Source of the DNA: Polynucleobacter sinensis
GTDB lineage: Bacteria; Pseudomonadota; Gammaproteobacteria; Burkholderiales; Burkholderiaceae
Direction: 5' to 3'
Length of the DNA: 64,000 bases
NCBI RefSeq assembly: GCF_001595985.1
Contig: NZ_LOJJ01000002.1
Location: 62,001 to 126,000 of the forward strand
Shown here: positions 7,331-16,269 of the stretch, piece after piece
Position numbering within the stretch: position 1 is the stretch's first letter
Layout: each line of letters opens with the position of its first letter
Translations under genes and position numbers: made by a program
The notes under the pieces: model-generated
Databases searched by the model: none
The model's input: only the letters and a program-made list of their open reading frames with translations
Told to the model about the DNA's origin: nothing

Positions 7331-8890
7331 TTAATGAATGGAATACAAATTAATTTCATCTGCATCTAACTGCGCTATCAGGCCCGTTTCCCACTCTAGA
7401 TAACGACGAGCAGCATCTTTATTGCCATCATGCCTATCGTGTACAAAGAATAAAAAATCAATACACTCCATATCACTTGGAATCGACTCAGAAGATATTG
7501 TCTTTAATTCGGTCGGGAATGTATTGCCTTTCAATTCATAGAGAGCAGCCGAAAGATTAAAATGCCGCAGCTCTAATAAAGCGCCATACGTAAGAGCCGG
7601 ATCATCCGAAATCAGCACAATCGGCTTATCCACTTTAGATACAACATCCACAAAGCGAGGGCGAATTGCCCATGTCGAATTTGGTAAATGCGCCTTACGA
7701 AACTGCATACTGCCTCGAATATCCAGTAGGATTGCAGAGCTATTTTGAGCAATATCCTGCAATTCTGCAGTGCTAATGATTTTTGATCCCATTCGATAAT
7801 CGGGCTGAGGATTTTGCAGAGAAACTTGACTATTTATCCCATCTGTCAAAACAGAAACATCATGGCCCATTTGCTTGAGCCAACTAGCTACAGTAATTGC
7901 CCTTACGCCATCAGAGTCGTAAAGCACGATGCGTGCATTCCGCACCCCAACAAATTGATCTGTAGCCTGAATGAGTTGCCCGCCCGGCGTATGCTGTGCT
8001 CCAGGCAGACCATCTACTGCAAATTCTTCAGCAGTCCTCACATCACATAGATATAAAGATCGATCAGTCTCCTTTGACCATAAAGCAAACTGTTCATCAG
8101 AAACCGATGGGATCTCATACTTAGCTTGCAGCGCCTTAGCAGCAAGCAGCAAGTCTTCATCCACCATAGGCTCAGCGTATTGAGCAACTTTTCCATGATC
8201 GAGAACGTAATCTTTAAGATACCATCCTTGAGTACCATTCTCTAATGCATATACTGGATTTTTAATTCCCAGATTAATGAGTGTTTGAGCGCCGATGATG
8301 CTTCTCGTTCTACCGGCGCAATTGATCACAATTTTGGTGTTCCTGCTCTTGACATGGCTTTTAATACGATAAGGCAACTCACCATTTGGACAACATTGAG
8401 CAGTTGGAATGCTCATTTTCTCAAACTCACTTTGAGGTCTACCATCCAACACAACTAAGTCCTCGGCATCGCCCATCATCTTTGTGAGCTCATCCGCACT
8501 CAATCGAGGCGTATGGCACTGATGCTCTACTAGCTCACCAAAGGTTTTTGAAGGTAAATTGACACCGGCAAAGAGGTTAAACCCGGCATTCTTCCAGGCT
8601 TGTGTGCCACCGGTCAAAACAAACACTTGTTGGTAACCTTGCATGACGAGCGCTTCGGCTGCTTGCTTTGATACTCCCAGGCCATTCTCGTCATAAACCA
8701 CGAGGCGTACCGACTTGCGCGGAGCCAAGCGAGCCGCATCAAACTCCAAGCGACTATATGGAACTGAAGTTGCCAAGAAGAGATGTGACTCTCCATATTG
8801 ACCATGCTCGCGCACATCAAATAGAGCAATCTCTGCTCTGTCATGGAGCCATTGCTTTAATTTTTTTGCATCAACTGATTGAACTGGCAT
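7331..8890 (-). CDS. Four-domain rhodanese-like protein, one catalytic domain
   Basis: 519 residues formed by four rhodanese-like units of about 105-125 residues. Only the second has the active-site Cys (CAGRTRS, Cys191). The loop positions of units 1, 3 and 4 begin with Asp (near 67, 325 and 430), so these units are probably structural or regulatory. Rhodaneses transfer sulfane sulfur between thiosulfate, persulfides and acceptors. The protein has no signal peptide and is cytoplasmic. It sits between the two Bug genes in an operon that also contains a TauD-type dioxygenase and a YeiH-type exporter, which suggests a role in handling released sulfur. That role is inference. Confidence 0.85.
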   Translation of the reverse strand: MPVQSVDAKKLKQWLHDRAEIALFDVREHGQYGESHLFLATSVPYSRLEFDAARLAPRKSVRLVVYDENGLGVSKQAAEALVMQGYQQVFVLTGGTQAWKNAGFNLFAGVNLPSKTFGELVEHQCHTPRLSADELTKMMGDAEDLVVLDGRPQSEFEKMSIPTAQCCPNGELPYRIKSHVKSRNTKIVINCAGRTRSIIGAQTLINLGIKNPVYALENGTQGWYLKDYVLDHGKVAQYAEPMVDEDLLLAAKALQAKYEIPSVSDEQFALWSKETDRSLYLCDVRTAEEFAVDGLPGAQHTPGGQLIQATDQFVGVRNARIVLYDSDGVRAITVASWLKQMGHDVSVLTDGINSQVSLQNPQPDYRMGSKIISTAELQDIAQNSSAILLDIRGSMQFRKAHLPNSTWAIRPRFVDVVSKVDKPIVLISDDPALTYGALLELRHFNLSAALYELKGNTFPTELKTISSESIPSDMECIDFLFFVHDRHDGNKDAARRYLEWETGLIAQLDADEINLYSIH

Positions 8891-8917
8891 TCCATTTCCT
8901 GTTTATTGAGTAAGAGA

Positions 8918-9907
8918 TTATTCGGCCTTAATATTAAGACGCTTAATAACTTTATCCCATTTAACAAGATCAGCATCCACCATAGCGGCAAACTGAGGCA
9001 TAGTCATTGGCTTTACCTCCAAGCCCTGCCCAGCAAGTTTTGTTTGCGTTTCAGGATTCTTTAAAGACTCGTTTACTGCCCAATGGATTTGCTCCAAGGT
9101 TTTCTGCGGGGTCTTGGCAGGAGCAAATACACCGTACCAAGGCTCAAAACTAAAGCCTTTCAACCCACTCTCATTCAATGTAGGAAGAGATGGCAAAGAA
9201 GGCGTTCTGGCCAAGCCAGAAGTAGCAAGCGCCCTAACCTGACCTGAGTCTATGTAAGGCTTTATTGCTGCAATAGTCATAAACATTGCCTGGATTTGCC
9301 CGCTAATCAAATCTGTAATAGCGGGGCCAGAGCCCTTATACGGAACATGAGTTGCCTGAAAGTGGGCGGACTCTTCAAACATCTCCATCGCAAGATGCCC
9401 CGCACTTCCAATACCGCCTGATCCGTAATTGATCTTGCCAGGATTCTTCTTGGCATAAGCAAGAAATTCTGTAATATTTTTTACGGGAAGAGAGTTAGTA
9501 ACAACCAAAACATTGGGGGTGATACCAATATCCGCAACGGGAACAATATCTTTACGGGTGTCAAATGACAGCTTCTCATATAGGGCTGGATTAAAAACAA
9601 AGCCCATGTGATGAAACATGATTGTTTTGCCATCAGCATTCGAGGTGGCTAACTTTGCGGTGGCGATTGTCCCGCCAGCTCCACCCTTATTGTCAATAAC
9701 AATTGAGTCGCCTAAATACTTACCCAAATCCGGCGCTAATTGCCTAGCAACTATATCGACCGTTCCACCAGGTGCAAATGGAACCAAAATGGTAGTGGTC
9801 TTATTGGTTTGCGCAAGCGATAGACCTGCCAAAGACATTAAAAAAATACTGAGTAATTTTTTAATGTGAACCAAACTAACGGGTAATGTATGGTGTGTTG
9901 AGCTCAT
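8918..9907 (-). CDS. Bug/TctC-family periplasmic solute-binding protein
   Basis: 329 residues. The signal sequence is preceded by about 14 extra residues: the Lys-Lys plus hydrophobic core is at 16-31, with cleavage near Ala32. The motif VPFAPGGTVDIVAR begins at 42. The ATG overlaps the TGA of the enolase-superfamily gene as ATGA, supporting this start despite the long N terminus. Its position directly after the enolase-superfamily gene suggests it captures the substrate of that enzyme or of the dioxygenase. Confidence 0.92.
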   Translation of the reverse strand: MSSTHHTLPVSLVHIKKLLSIFLMSLAGLSLAQTNKTTTILVPFAPGGTVDIVARQLAPDLGKYLGDSIVIDNKGGAGGTIATAKLATSNADGKTIMFHHMGFVFNPALYEKLSFDTRKDIVPVADIGITPNVLVVTNSLPVKNITEFLAYAKKNPGKINYGSGGIGSAGHLAMEMFEESAHFQATHVPYKGSGPAITDLISGQIQAMFMTIAAIKPYIDSGQVRALATSGLARTPSLPSLPTLNESGLKGFSFEPWYGVFAPAKTPQKTLEQIHWAVNESLKNPETQTKLAGQGLEVKPMTMPQFAAMVDADLVKWDKVIKRLNIKAE

Positions 9908-11016
9908 TTATAGAATGTATATTTACGTATTTTTTCATCATCAAGAATCACCCCAAGCCCGGGGCCGTGAGGTAAGGGTATAGATCCACTAGAGATATCT
10001 AACTTTTGAGTCACAATATCATCTACTGTTTTTAGTGGGCCAACGCACTCAAGGCCCGGAAGAACATCTGGACTAGTGCAAGCAAACATAATTTCAGCAA
10101 CCGTATTAATACCTAGACCAAAGCCATGCCCAATCACAACCTTAAGTCCTGCCGCACTAGCAGTTTCAAGCATGCGGCGAGCATTTAAGAAGCCACCTTG
10201 CTTCATCACCTTTAATTTCACTATGTCTGCAGCATCTTCCTTGATTACCGCAATTAAACTTTCATGATCAATGATTGACTCATCAGCCATGATTGGAATG
10301 CCAACCGCTTGTCTTACCTTTGCCATGCCGACTAAATCATCCGCATGAACTGGCTGCTCAAATAACTGCAGATCAAACGGCTCTAGTAGACGCCCCAAAG
10401 CAATCGCCTCTTCAACCTGATAACCCGCATTTGCATCCGCACGCAACTTCATTGTTGACCCGACCGCCTCACGAATAGCGGCAATACGATCTTTGTCCGC
10501 CTGGATGTTTCCGCCAACCTTTACCTTCGCAGATTTAAAACCCTTATCAAACCATTTTTTTGCTTCAGCGGCAGCTTCATCGGGAGGCAAGATTCCTATC
10601 CAGGCATTAAACAATACCTCATCGACAACTTCTCCGCCAAGATAAGTGTAAACCGGAACATCTAATTTTCTACAAATTAAATCTGTACAGGCCATTTCAA
10701 TTGCGGCTTTGGCGTCATAAAAATGCTCGACGCTGCGATTCATTGAGATCAATAACTCGTGAATATTAAATGCATCTAGCCCAATCACCGATGGCGCCAA
10801 TACCTCCTTAAGTACCTTAAGGGAATCCTCAATTGACTCTGCGGAGTAGCCTGGCGAAGGATCTATATTGCCAAGACCCACGCGTCCTTCATCATCAGTG
10901 ATTCGAATAACTGCACTTTTTTGCACGGTTTTGGTAACGTAGGCATTCTTAAAACCACCACCCACTAATGGGACGGCAACCCCAAACACTTCAACCTTGG
11001 AAATAGTAGATTTCAT
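9904..11016 (-). CDS. Mandelate racemase/muconate-lactonizing enzyme family protein (enolase superfamily, MLE subgroup)
   Basis: 370 residues with the two enolase-superfamily domains. The KxK catalytic motif is at 164-166 (AKVKVG). Metal ligands are Asp194 (RADAN), Glu220 (LFEQP) and Asp245 (MADES), and a second Lys pair is at 267-269 in VKLKVMKQGG. A Lys at that sixth-strand position is the hallmark of the MLE subgroup (cycloisomerases, dipeptide epimerases, o-succinylbenzoate synthase/N-acylamino acid racemases) rather than mandelate racemases, which use His. It abstracts an alpha proton from a carboxylate. Only 6 bases separate it from the dioxygenase gene. Substrate not identifiable. Confidence 0.9.
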   Translation of the reverse strand: MKSTISKVEVFGVAVPLVGGGFKNAYVTKTVQKSAVIRITDDEGRVGLGNIDPSPGYSAESIEDSLKVLKEVLAPSVIGLDAFNIHELLISMNRSVEHFYDAKAAIEMACTDLICRKLDVPVYTYLGGEVVDEVLFNAWIGILPPDEAAAEAKKWFDKGFKSAKVKVGGNIQADKDRIAAIREAVGSTMKLRADANAGYQVEEAIALGRLLEPFDLQLFEQPVHADDLVGMAKVRQAVGIPIMADESIIDHESLIAVIKEDAADIVKLKVMKQGGFLNARRMLETASAAGLKVVIGHGFGLGINTVAEIMFACTSPDVLPGLECVGPLKTVDDIVTQKLDISSGSIPLPHGPGLGVILDDEKIRKYTFYK

Positions 11017-11022
11017 ATTGCC

Positions 11023-11886
11023 TTATTCAAATGGGGTAACAGAACTGCCTTTAATTTGGGTGCGATGCATTAAGCGCCTAGACTGAGGATCAAAGCTATC
11101 GCGACGATGTAGCGTGCAGCGGTTATCCCAAAGAATTAAATCGTGTAATTGCCAAACCTGAGTAAAAGTAAATTCAGGGTTATCTATATGAGCCCATAGC
11201 TCGTCTAATAACTGGTTGCTCGCATCCAAATCCATACCTAAGATATAGCTATTACGCCGTCTTCCCAAAAAAAGACACGGCAAACCCGACTCGGGATGTT
11301 TTGCTACGAGCGGGTGATGGGCTCCAGGAGCCTCTCTTGGATCCGTAACATCTTTCATGCCCTTGCGAATCATGCCGGCACTGTTATAGGTAGCATCATG
11401 AATAGCCTTGCGCCCTTTGATTGCCTGTTTCAGATGGGTTGGCAGGGCTTCATAGGCCAAGTACATATTTCCCCACTCCGTATTACCGCCTGTAGCTGGA
11501 ATCTCAAGCGCGTGTAGAAATGAGGCCTTTGGAGGCATCTCAATATAGGTCATATCTGCGTGCCAAACGGCCTCACCATCGCCCAGCCCCCCAACCGGCT
11601 GATCGCCCACCTTAATGTTGGAGATCACATTAATATCAGGAAAATCCGCTAAAAATGGCTTGCCATAAGAATTCGGACCCGGCGGATCAATCTCGCCAAA
11701 GTTTCGACTAATTTCCAGCAATTGAGGATCAGTGAGCTCCTGACCTCTAAATCTCAGTACTAGATGCTCCTTCCAGGCGGCCAATATCTGCTGAAGATCC
11801 TCTTGAGAGATGGGTTTGGACATATCAACTCCAGAAACCTCTGCACCCAATGCGTTTGCCAGTTTTTGGATCTTTAATTTAGCCAT
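11023..11886 (-). CDS. TauD/TfdA-family 2-oxoglutarate/Fe(II)-dependent dioxygenase
   Basis: 287 residues. The facial triad is visible: His109 and Asp111 (WHADMTY) and His260 (CTLHRRDSF), with Arg275 (LMHRTQI) positioned to bind 2-oxoglutarate. Relatives hydroxylate the carbon next to a heteroatom, releasing sulfite from taurine and other alkylsulfonates, sulfate from alkyl sulfates, or phenol from phenoxyacetates. The genome context (YeiH-type exporter immediately upstream, rhodanese downstream) favours a sulfur-containing substrate, but TfdA-like ether cleavage cannot be excluded. Confidence 0.9.
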   Translation of the reverse strand: MAKLKIQKLANALGAEVSGVDMSKPISQEDLQQILAAWKEHLVLRFRGQELTDPQLLEISRNFGEIDPPGPNSYGKPFLADFPDINVISNIKVGDQPVGGLGDGEAVWHADMTYIEMPPKASFLHALEIPATGGNTEWGNMYLAYEALPTHLKQAIKGRKAIHDATYNSAGMIRKGMKDVTDPREAPGAHHPLVAKHPESGLPCLFLGRRRNSYILGMDLDASNQLLDELWAHIDNPEFTFTQVWQLHDLILWDNRCTLHRRDSFDPQSRRLMHRTQIKGSSVTPFE

Positions 11887-11922
11887 ATAAGAGTCTCCTG
11901 AATGAATAAACGTTTTACCACT

Positions 11923-13023
11923 TTAAATTACAAATTGCATTTTTGATAATGCTGTTGCAGCCAGATTAATGGCGCCACCACCAAAAACAAGCCATAAAAA
12001 TAAAATCGATGCCAAAAACAAAGGCTTCATTCCGGCATTTTTCATGGCGGAGAATTGAGTTGTTAGACCCAATGCAGCCATCGCAGCTGCAAGCAAAAAG
12101 TTATCGATCAATATCACATATTGAACCCACTCGACTGAAAATAAATTTGCTGAATTAAATGCGATCACCAATAAAAATAAAAATGCAAACCAAGGGGTGC
12201 CTGATTTCAAAGTCCGAAGTCTCGCATATTTACTGACGTTATTCGTGCTTTGACTATCCAATATTTTTTCATAAGAATTGCTAAGATAAATCGATAACCC
12301 TATCAAGAAAGGGCCAAGCATCATCACGCGCATCATTTTCGTAATTACAGCAGTATCAGCAACATCACTACCCACCGATTTTGCCGCTGCAAGCACCTGA
12401 GCAACCTCATGAACTGTAGAGCCGATATAAACACCAAACTGAAGTGGAAATTCAATATTGGCAAAATAAATTTGCCCTAGGTTATATATAGCAGGATAAG
12501 CAAATATAGAAATTGTTCCGAATATCACCACGGTAGAAATAGCCACCGTTACCTTTTCATTTTCGGCCCTAACAACAGGCTCGGTCGCTAAGATTGCTGC
12601 GGCTCCGCAGATTGCGCTACCCGCTCCAATCAAGATAGCGATATCCTTGTCTAACTTGAAATACCTAACCCCAAGAAATATAGCTAAGCCGAAGGTTGAA
12701 AGAAACACTGCAAGATCAATCATGGCTCCCAAGATACCAACATCACCAATATCTTGAAAGGTTAATCTAAAACCATAAAGCACAATTCCTATTCGTAAAA
12801 TACGTTGCTTTGCGAACTGAATGCCTGGCGAAAAATCTTTTACAACAGGCGTAAAAAATTTCAAATTACCCAAGCCAATCCCCACCAGAATTGCCAGGGT
12901 CAATAAACCCAATCCATTGCTCGATAACCAGTAAAAATGTTCCGTTAACTGCATTGCTATGAGGCCAATGCAAACACATAACAGCATCCCCGAAAAGAAT
13001 TTTGAGTTGAATTTTGCGTTCAT
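11923..13023 (-). CDS. YeiH/UPF0324 family inner-membrane protein (putative sulfate exporter family, PSE)
   Basis: 366 residues with about ten membrane segments and the family stretch GAGSAICGAAAILATEPVV in the middle. PSE members include TauZ-type proteins proposed to export sulfate or sulfite during taurine catabolism, and E. coli YeiH. It is the first gene of the six-gene operon and lies opposite a LysR gene. The yeiE-yeiH arrangement in E. coli is the same, and YeiE has been linked to the sulfite response. Transport direction and substrate are inferred from the family. Confidence 0.88.
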   Translation of the reverse strand: MNAKFNSKFFSGMLLCVCIGLIAMQLTEHFYWLSSNGLGLLTLAILVGIGLGNLKFFTPVVKDFSPGIQFAKQRILRIGIVLYGFRLTFQDIGDVGILGAMIDLAVFLSTFGLAIFLGVRYFKLDKDIAILIGAGSAICGAAAILATEPVVRAENEKVTVAISTVVIFGTISIFAYPAIYNLGQIYFANIEFPLQFGVYIGSTVHEVAQVLAAAKSVGSDVADTAVITKMMRVMMLGPFLIGLSIYLSNSYEKILDSQSTNNVSKYARLRTLKSGTPWFAFLFLLVIAFNSANLFSVEWVQYVILIDNFLLAAAMAALGLTTQFSAMKNAGMKPLFLASILFLWLVFGGGAINLAATALSKMQFVI

Positions 13024-13095
13024 TCTTGGAGGAGTGATACTTCCTATAGGTGGCGAATATTTCTGAGTGTAGGCGTATTTATTTACCTGTAAAAC

Positions 13096-13131
13096 AACTT
13101 ATTTCTCTATAATCAAACTAGAAAATAGGTT
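13096..13131. promoter_or_regulatory. Candidate LysR operator overlapping the lysR -10 box
   Basis: An imperfect dyad: AACTTATTTCT at 13096-13106 and AGAAAATAGGTT at 13120-13131. It flanks TATAAT at 13108-13113, five bases before the lysR ATG region. The placement over a good -10 box suggests autorepression of the LysR gene and control of the divergent exporter operon. Confidence 0.45.
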
Positions 13132-13135
13132 AATT

Positions 13136-14065
13136 ATGAGAATATCGCTAAGGCAACTTCAAATCTTTATTGCCATCTGCCGGTCTGGGAGCACAGCTGC
13201 TGCTGCGGAACTTGTATCGCTATCCCAATCAGCAACTAGTGCCTCACTGAATGAGCTTGAATCCCTTCTTAATACGGAGTTATTTGATCGAATTGGAAAA
13301 AAACTCGTCCTTAATGAAAATGGTAGGCAAATACTTCCCCATGCCATGCAAGCAATCGATATCAGCAACTCAATTCAAGATCAGTTCAATCCAAATAAAC
13401 AGCACACAAAATCGAGTCTTCATATCGGCGCAAGCACCACTATTGGAAATTATTTATTGCCATCCCTCTTAAGTGAATATGCCAAAGAAGCCGCAATCCT
13501 CCCGCAAATAGAAATTGCCAATACCTCGAATGTAGCTTCAGCAGTGGCAAATTTTGAAGTAGAGTTTGGTCTTATCGAAGGTCCATGTCACGAAACCGAT
13601 CTTTTAGTTGAAAAATGGCTTGAAGATGAATTAATTATCGTCAGCTCAAACGATCATCCACTGGCGATCAAGAGTCGCAGATCAAAAGTTACTAGCAAAG
13701 ATCTCGCTGGCGCTGGATGGCTGCTTCGCGAATCCAAATCTGGAACACGCGAGGCCGTTGAAAATTTACTAAAAAATCATATGGACCAACTCAATTCAGC
13801 TGGTGAATTTAGCAACTCCGAGGCAATTAAACGAAGTGCTGCAGAGGGGCTGGGCATAGCATGCCTATCTCGATCAGTTGTATCTGACCTGCTAGCACTT
13901 GGCAGACTAGTAGAGCTTTCAACCACATTGCCGCCCCTCACCAGAAATCTATACATTATCCAAAATAAACATAAGGTAATTTCCCGATGGAATCAAGGAT
14001 TCTTGGAGCACTGTAGAAAGAAAGGGCGGATGATAAATAAATCTAAAAAAGATTCAATCTCTTAG
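13136..14065 (+). CDS. LysR-family transcriptional regulator (YeiE/CysB-like)
   Basis: 309 residues: N-terminal HTH over 1-60 (LRQLQIFIAICRSGSTAAAAE), then a two-lobed effector domain with the conserved SGTREAVE loop near 205. Its place opposite the YeiH-type gene, with a 112-base shared regulatory region, mirrors E. coli yeiE-yeiH. It is therefore the likely regulator of the six-gene operon at 6332-13023. Effector unknown; a sulfur or carboxylate metabolite would fit. It converges with the next LysR gene, ending 18 bases from it. Confidence 0.9.
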   Translation: MRISLRQLQIFIAICRSGSTAAAAELVSLSQSATSASLNELESLLNTELFDRIGKKLVLNENGRQILPHAMQAIDISNSIQDQFNPNKQHTKSSLHIGASTTIGNYLLPSLLSEYAKEAAILPQIEIANTSNVASAVANFEVEFGLIEGPCHETDLLVEKWLEDELIIVSSNDHPLAIKSRRSKVTSKDLAGAGWLLRESKSGTREAVENLLKNHMDQLNSAGEFSNSEAIKRSAAEGLGIACLSRSVVSDLLALGRLVELSTTLPPLTRNLYIIQNKHKVISRWNQGFLEHCRKKGRMINKSKKDSIS

Positions 14066-14083
14066 CCCACGGGGTTAGCCCAG

Positions 14084-14971
14084 TTAGCGCTGAATAAACT
14101 CTTCAAGAAATTTTTGCAAAATGGTGTTATTTAATTTTTCTTTTCTGACGCATAACAGAATTCGGCGTTTTGCCCACTCTTCTTCAATAGGAACGGCAAT
14201 CAAATTGTTATCCTGAAGATTGATCGGCTGCTCGGTCGCAAAGGGTAGGAAACCAACGCCTAGGCCAGCGGACACTGCCTTTTGAATAGCCTCAAAACTA
14301 CGTACCTCAATCCGCGTTCTCATGACTTTGTCGATCTTGCTTGCCTCCATAGCAAGAAGACGCATGAGATTAGCGCTCGCCTCTAAACCGACAATCTCAT
14401 AATCCAGAATTTGGGAATACCTGAGATTCTTTACCTTGCCAAGAGGATGACCTTTTTGAAAAACAGCACACAAACGATCTGTTCCATAGTCATATAACTC
14501 AAGCCCATTAGTCACCGAGCCATTGATGATGAATCCAACATCAATCTGCGCTGACAGCAGGCTTTTGACAACCTCATCACTCCAGCGCTCCTGAACAACC
14601 ACTCGATAGTCAGGATACTTCTTTAAAAATTTAGCTAAATCTTTTGGGAAGCGATGCGTCATAACAGAAGTTGACGCCATCACTCGTAATACGCCTTTGC
14701 TACCTGTTTCGTAGTCAGCCATCTCAGACTGCATCTGGTTGATATCGACCAACAGATCTTTCGCATGCTTAACTAAAGCCGCGCCCGCTGTCGTTAACTC
14801 AATACCGCGTGATGAGCGATCAAAAAGGGAGGCTTTAAATCGATGTTCGAGAAGCGCAATACGCCTACTTGCTGCCGCCAAACTCATATTCGATTCTTCA
14901 GCAGCTTTAGTGAGGCTACCCAACTCCGCAGCCTTCACAAATAATGCCAAGGAATCTACATCAGGAAGCAT
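14084..14971 (-). CDS. LysR-family transcriptional regulator
   Basis: 295 residues with an HTH over about 3-62 (LALFVKAAELGSLTKAAEESNMS) and an effector-binding domain of the CrgA/DmlR-like type. It lies downstream of the acyl-CoA dehydrogenase and CoA-transferase genes on the same strand, separated by 103 bases that contain a 7-base inverted repeat. It could therefore have its own promoter and control that pair. Signal unknown. Confidence 0.88.
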   Translation of the reverse strand: MLPDVDSLALFVKAAELGSLTKAAEESNMSLAAASRRIALLEHRFKASLFDRSSRGIELTTAGAALVKHAKDLLVDINQMQSEMADYETGSKGVLRVMASTSVMTHRFPKDLAKFLKKYPDYRVVVQERWSDEVVKSLLSAQIDVGFIINGSVTNGLELYDYGTDRLCAVFQKGHPLGKVKNLRYSQILDYEIVGLEASANLMRLLAMEASKIDKVMRTRIEVRSFEAIQKAVSAGLGVGFLPFATEQPINLQDNNLIAVPIEEEWAKRRILLCVRKEKLNNTILQKFLEEFIQR

Positions 14972-15005
14972 ATTCTCTATCCATCTCTAAACTGCATAAT
15001 CAACA

Positions 15006-15026
15006 GGATAGGTCAATTGCCTATCC
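15006..15026. promoter_or_regulatory. Inverted repeat upstream of lysR (candidate operator)
   Basis: GGATAGG (15006-15012) and CCTATCC (15020-15026) with a 7-base spacer TCAATTG, 35 bases upstream of the LysR start. The size fits a LysR-type site. No T run follows, so it is not a terminator. Confidence 0.4.
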
Positions 15027-15074
15027 GAGCCGTTCATGCACCCTAGCGAACTAGAGACTACTTGGCTATAAGGA

Positions 15075-16259
15075 TTATATTATTTTTGAATTTTTCAGAT
15101 GAACAATCTGATCACTACTCAAACCAAGCTCTTCAAGAATTGCCTCGCTATGCTGCCCTACAGCAGGAATAGGATCCATACGATAGTCATATTGATCATT
15201 GAGCCCCGGGGGCAGTAACGCCGGAAGGTCGCCAGACGGTGAATCAACATAACGCCATCTGTGTCTTGCACCTAATTGAGGGTGATCCCACAGATCTTTC
15301 ATCGTATTGACTTGGGCGTTGGCGATCTGCGCATCCTCTAAACGTTGAGTCACTGCTTCAATGGAGAGCTGAGTAAAACACTCATCAATGATTTTCTTCA
15401 GAGACTCACGATTTTCATTACGTTTAAAGTTCGATGAATATCTCTCATCGCTTGCAAGATCGGGCTGCAATATAACCTTATCGCAAAACAACTTCCACTC
15501 TCGCTCATTTTGCAATCCGAGCATCACCGTATCACCACCTCCAACTCCAAATGGGCCATATGGGTAGATAGTTGCATGAGAAGCGCCATTTCTTGGTGGC
15601 GGCTCTGCGCCATCAAACGCGTAATACATTGGAAAACCCATCCACTCACCCAGAGCCTCAAGCATGGAGACATCAATATGTGATCCAACATGGGTTTTAT
15701 TTCTGAGTAACAAGGCGCTCAAGATATTGGTGTAGGCATACATCCCCGCAGCAATATCAGCAATTGAGTTTCCAGACTTGCTTGGCGTCTCTTTAGTACC
15801 GGTCACCGATAAGAACCCTGCCTCACTTTGGATTAGCAAGTCGTACGCCTTCTTATTGGTATACGGACCAAAATTTCCATACCCGGAAATATCGCAAACA
15901 ATCAAACGAGGATTGAGTTTTTTTAATTCTTCAACAGATAAACCCATTCTTGAAGTGGCACCGGGCGCTAAGTTCTGCACAAATACATCCGCAGTCTTGA
16001 GAAGGGATTTCAAAATCTCCAATGCCTCTGGCTGCTTGAGATCTAAGGTCAAGCTTTCTTTAGAGCGATTGGTCCATACAAAATGGGAGGACATGCCTTT
16101 GACGCGCTGATCATATGCACGGGCAAAATCGCCCACCTCAGGACGCTCCACCTTAATCACACGAGCGCCAAGATCCGCTAATTGACGCGTACAGAAGGGG
16201 GCGGCAATGGCATGCTCTAGGGATACAACGGTGACACCATCTAATGGACGAATACTCAT
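15075..16259 (-). CDS. CaiB/BaiF (family III) CoA-transferase
   Basis: 394 residues, the usual family III length, with the N-terminal motif GVTVVSLEHAIAAPFCTRQL, VERPEVGDFAR and the catalytic Asp168 in the SIADIAAGMYAY stretch. Family III enzymes move CoA between carboxylic acids through an aspartyl-CoA thioester intermediate. It lies 10 bases after an acyl-CoA dehydrogenase gene. The pair could activate a carboxylic acid and then desaturate its thioester. Acid not identifiable. Confidence 0.9.
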   Translation of the reverse strand: MSIRPLDGVTVVSLEHAIAAPFCTRQLADLGARVIKVERPEVGDFARAYDQRVKGMSSHFVWTNRSKESLTLDLKQPEALEILKSLLKTADVFVQNLAPGATSRMGLSVEELKKLNPRLIVCDISGYGNFGPYTNKKAYDLLIQSEAGFLSVTGTKETPSKSGNSIADIAAGMYAYTNILSALLLRNKTHVGSHIDVSMLEALGEWMGFPMYYAFDGAEPPPRNGASHATIYPYGPFGVGGGDTVMLGLQNEREWKLFCDKVILQPDLASDERYSSNFKRNENRESLKKIIDECFTQLSIEAVTQRLEDAQIANAQVNTMKDLWDHPQLGARHRWRYVDSPSGDLPALLPPGLNDQYDYRMDPIPAVGQHSEAILEELGLSSDQIVHLKNSKII

Positions 16260-16269
16260 AACAACCTCA

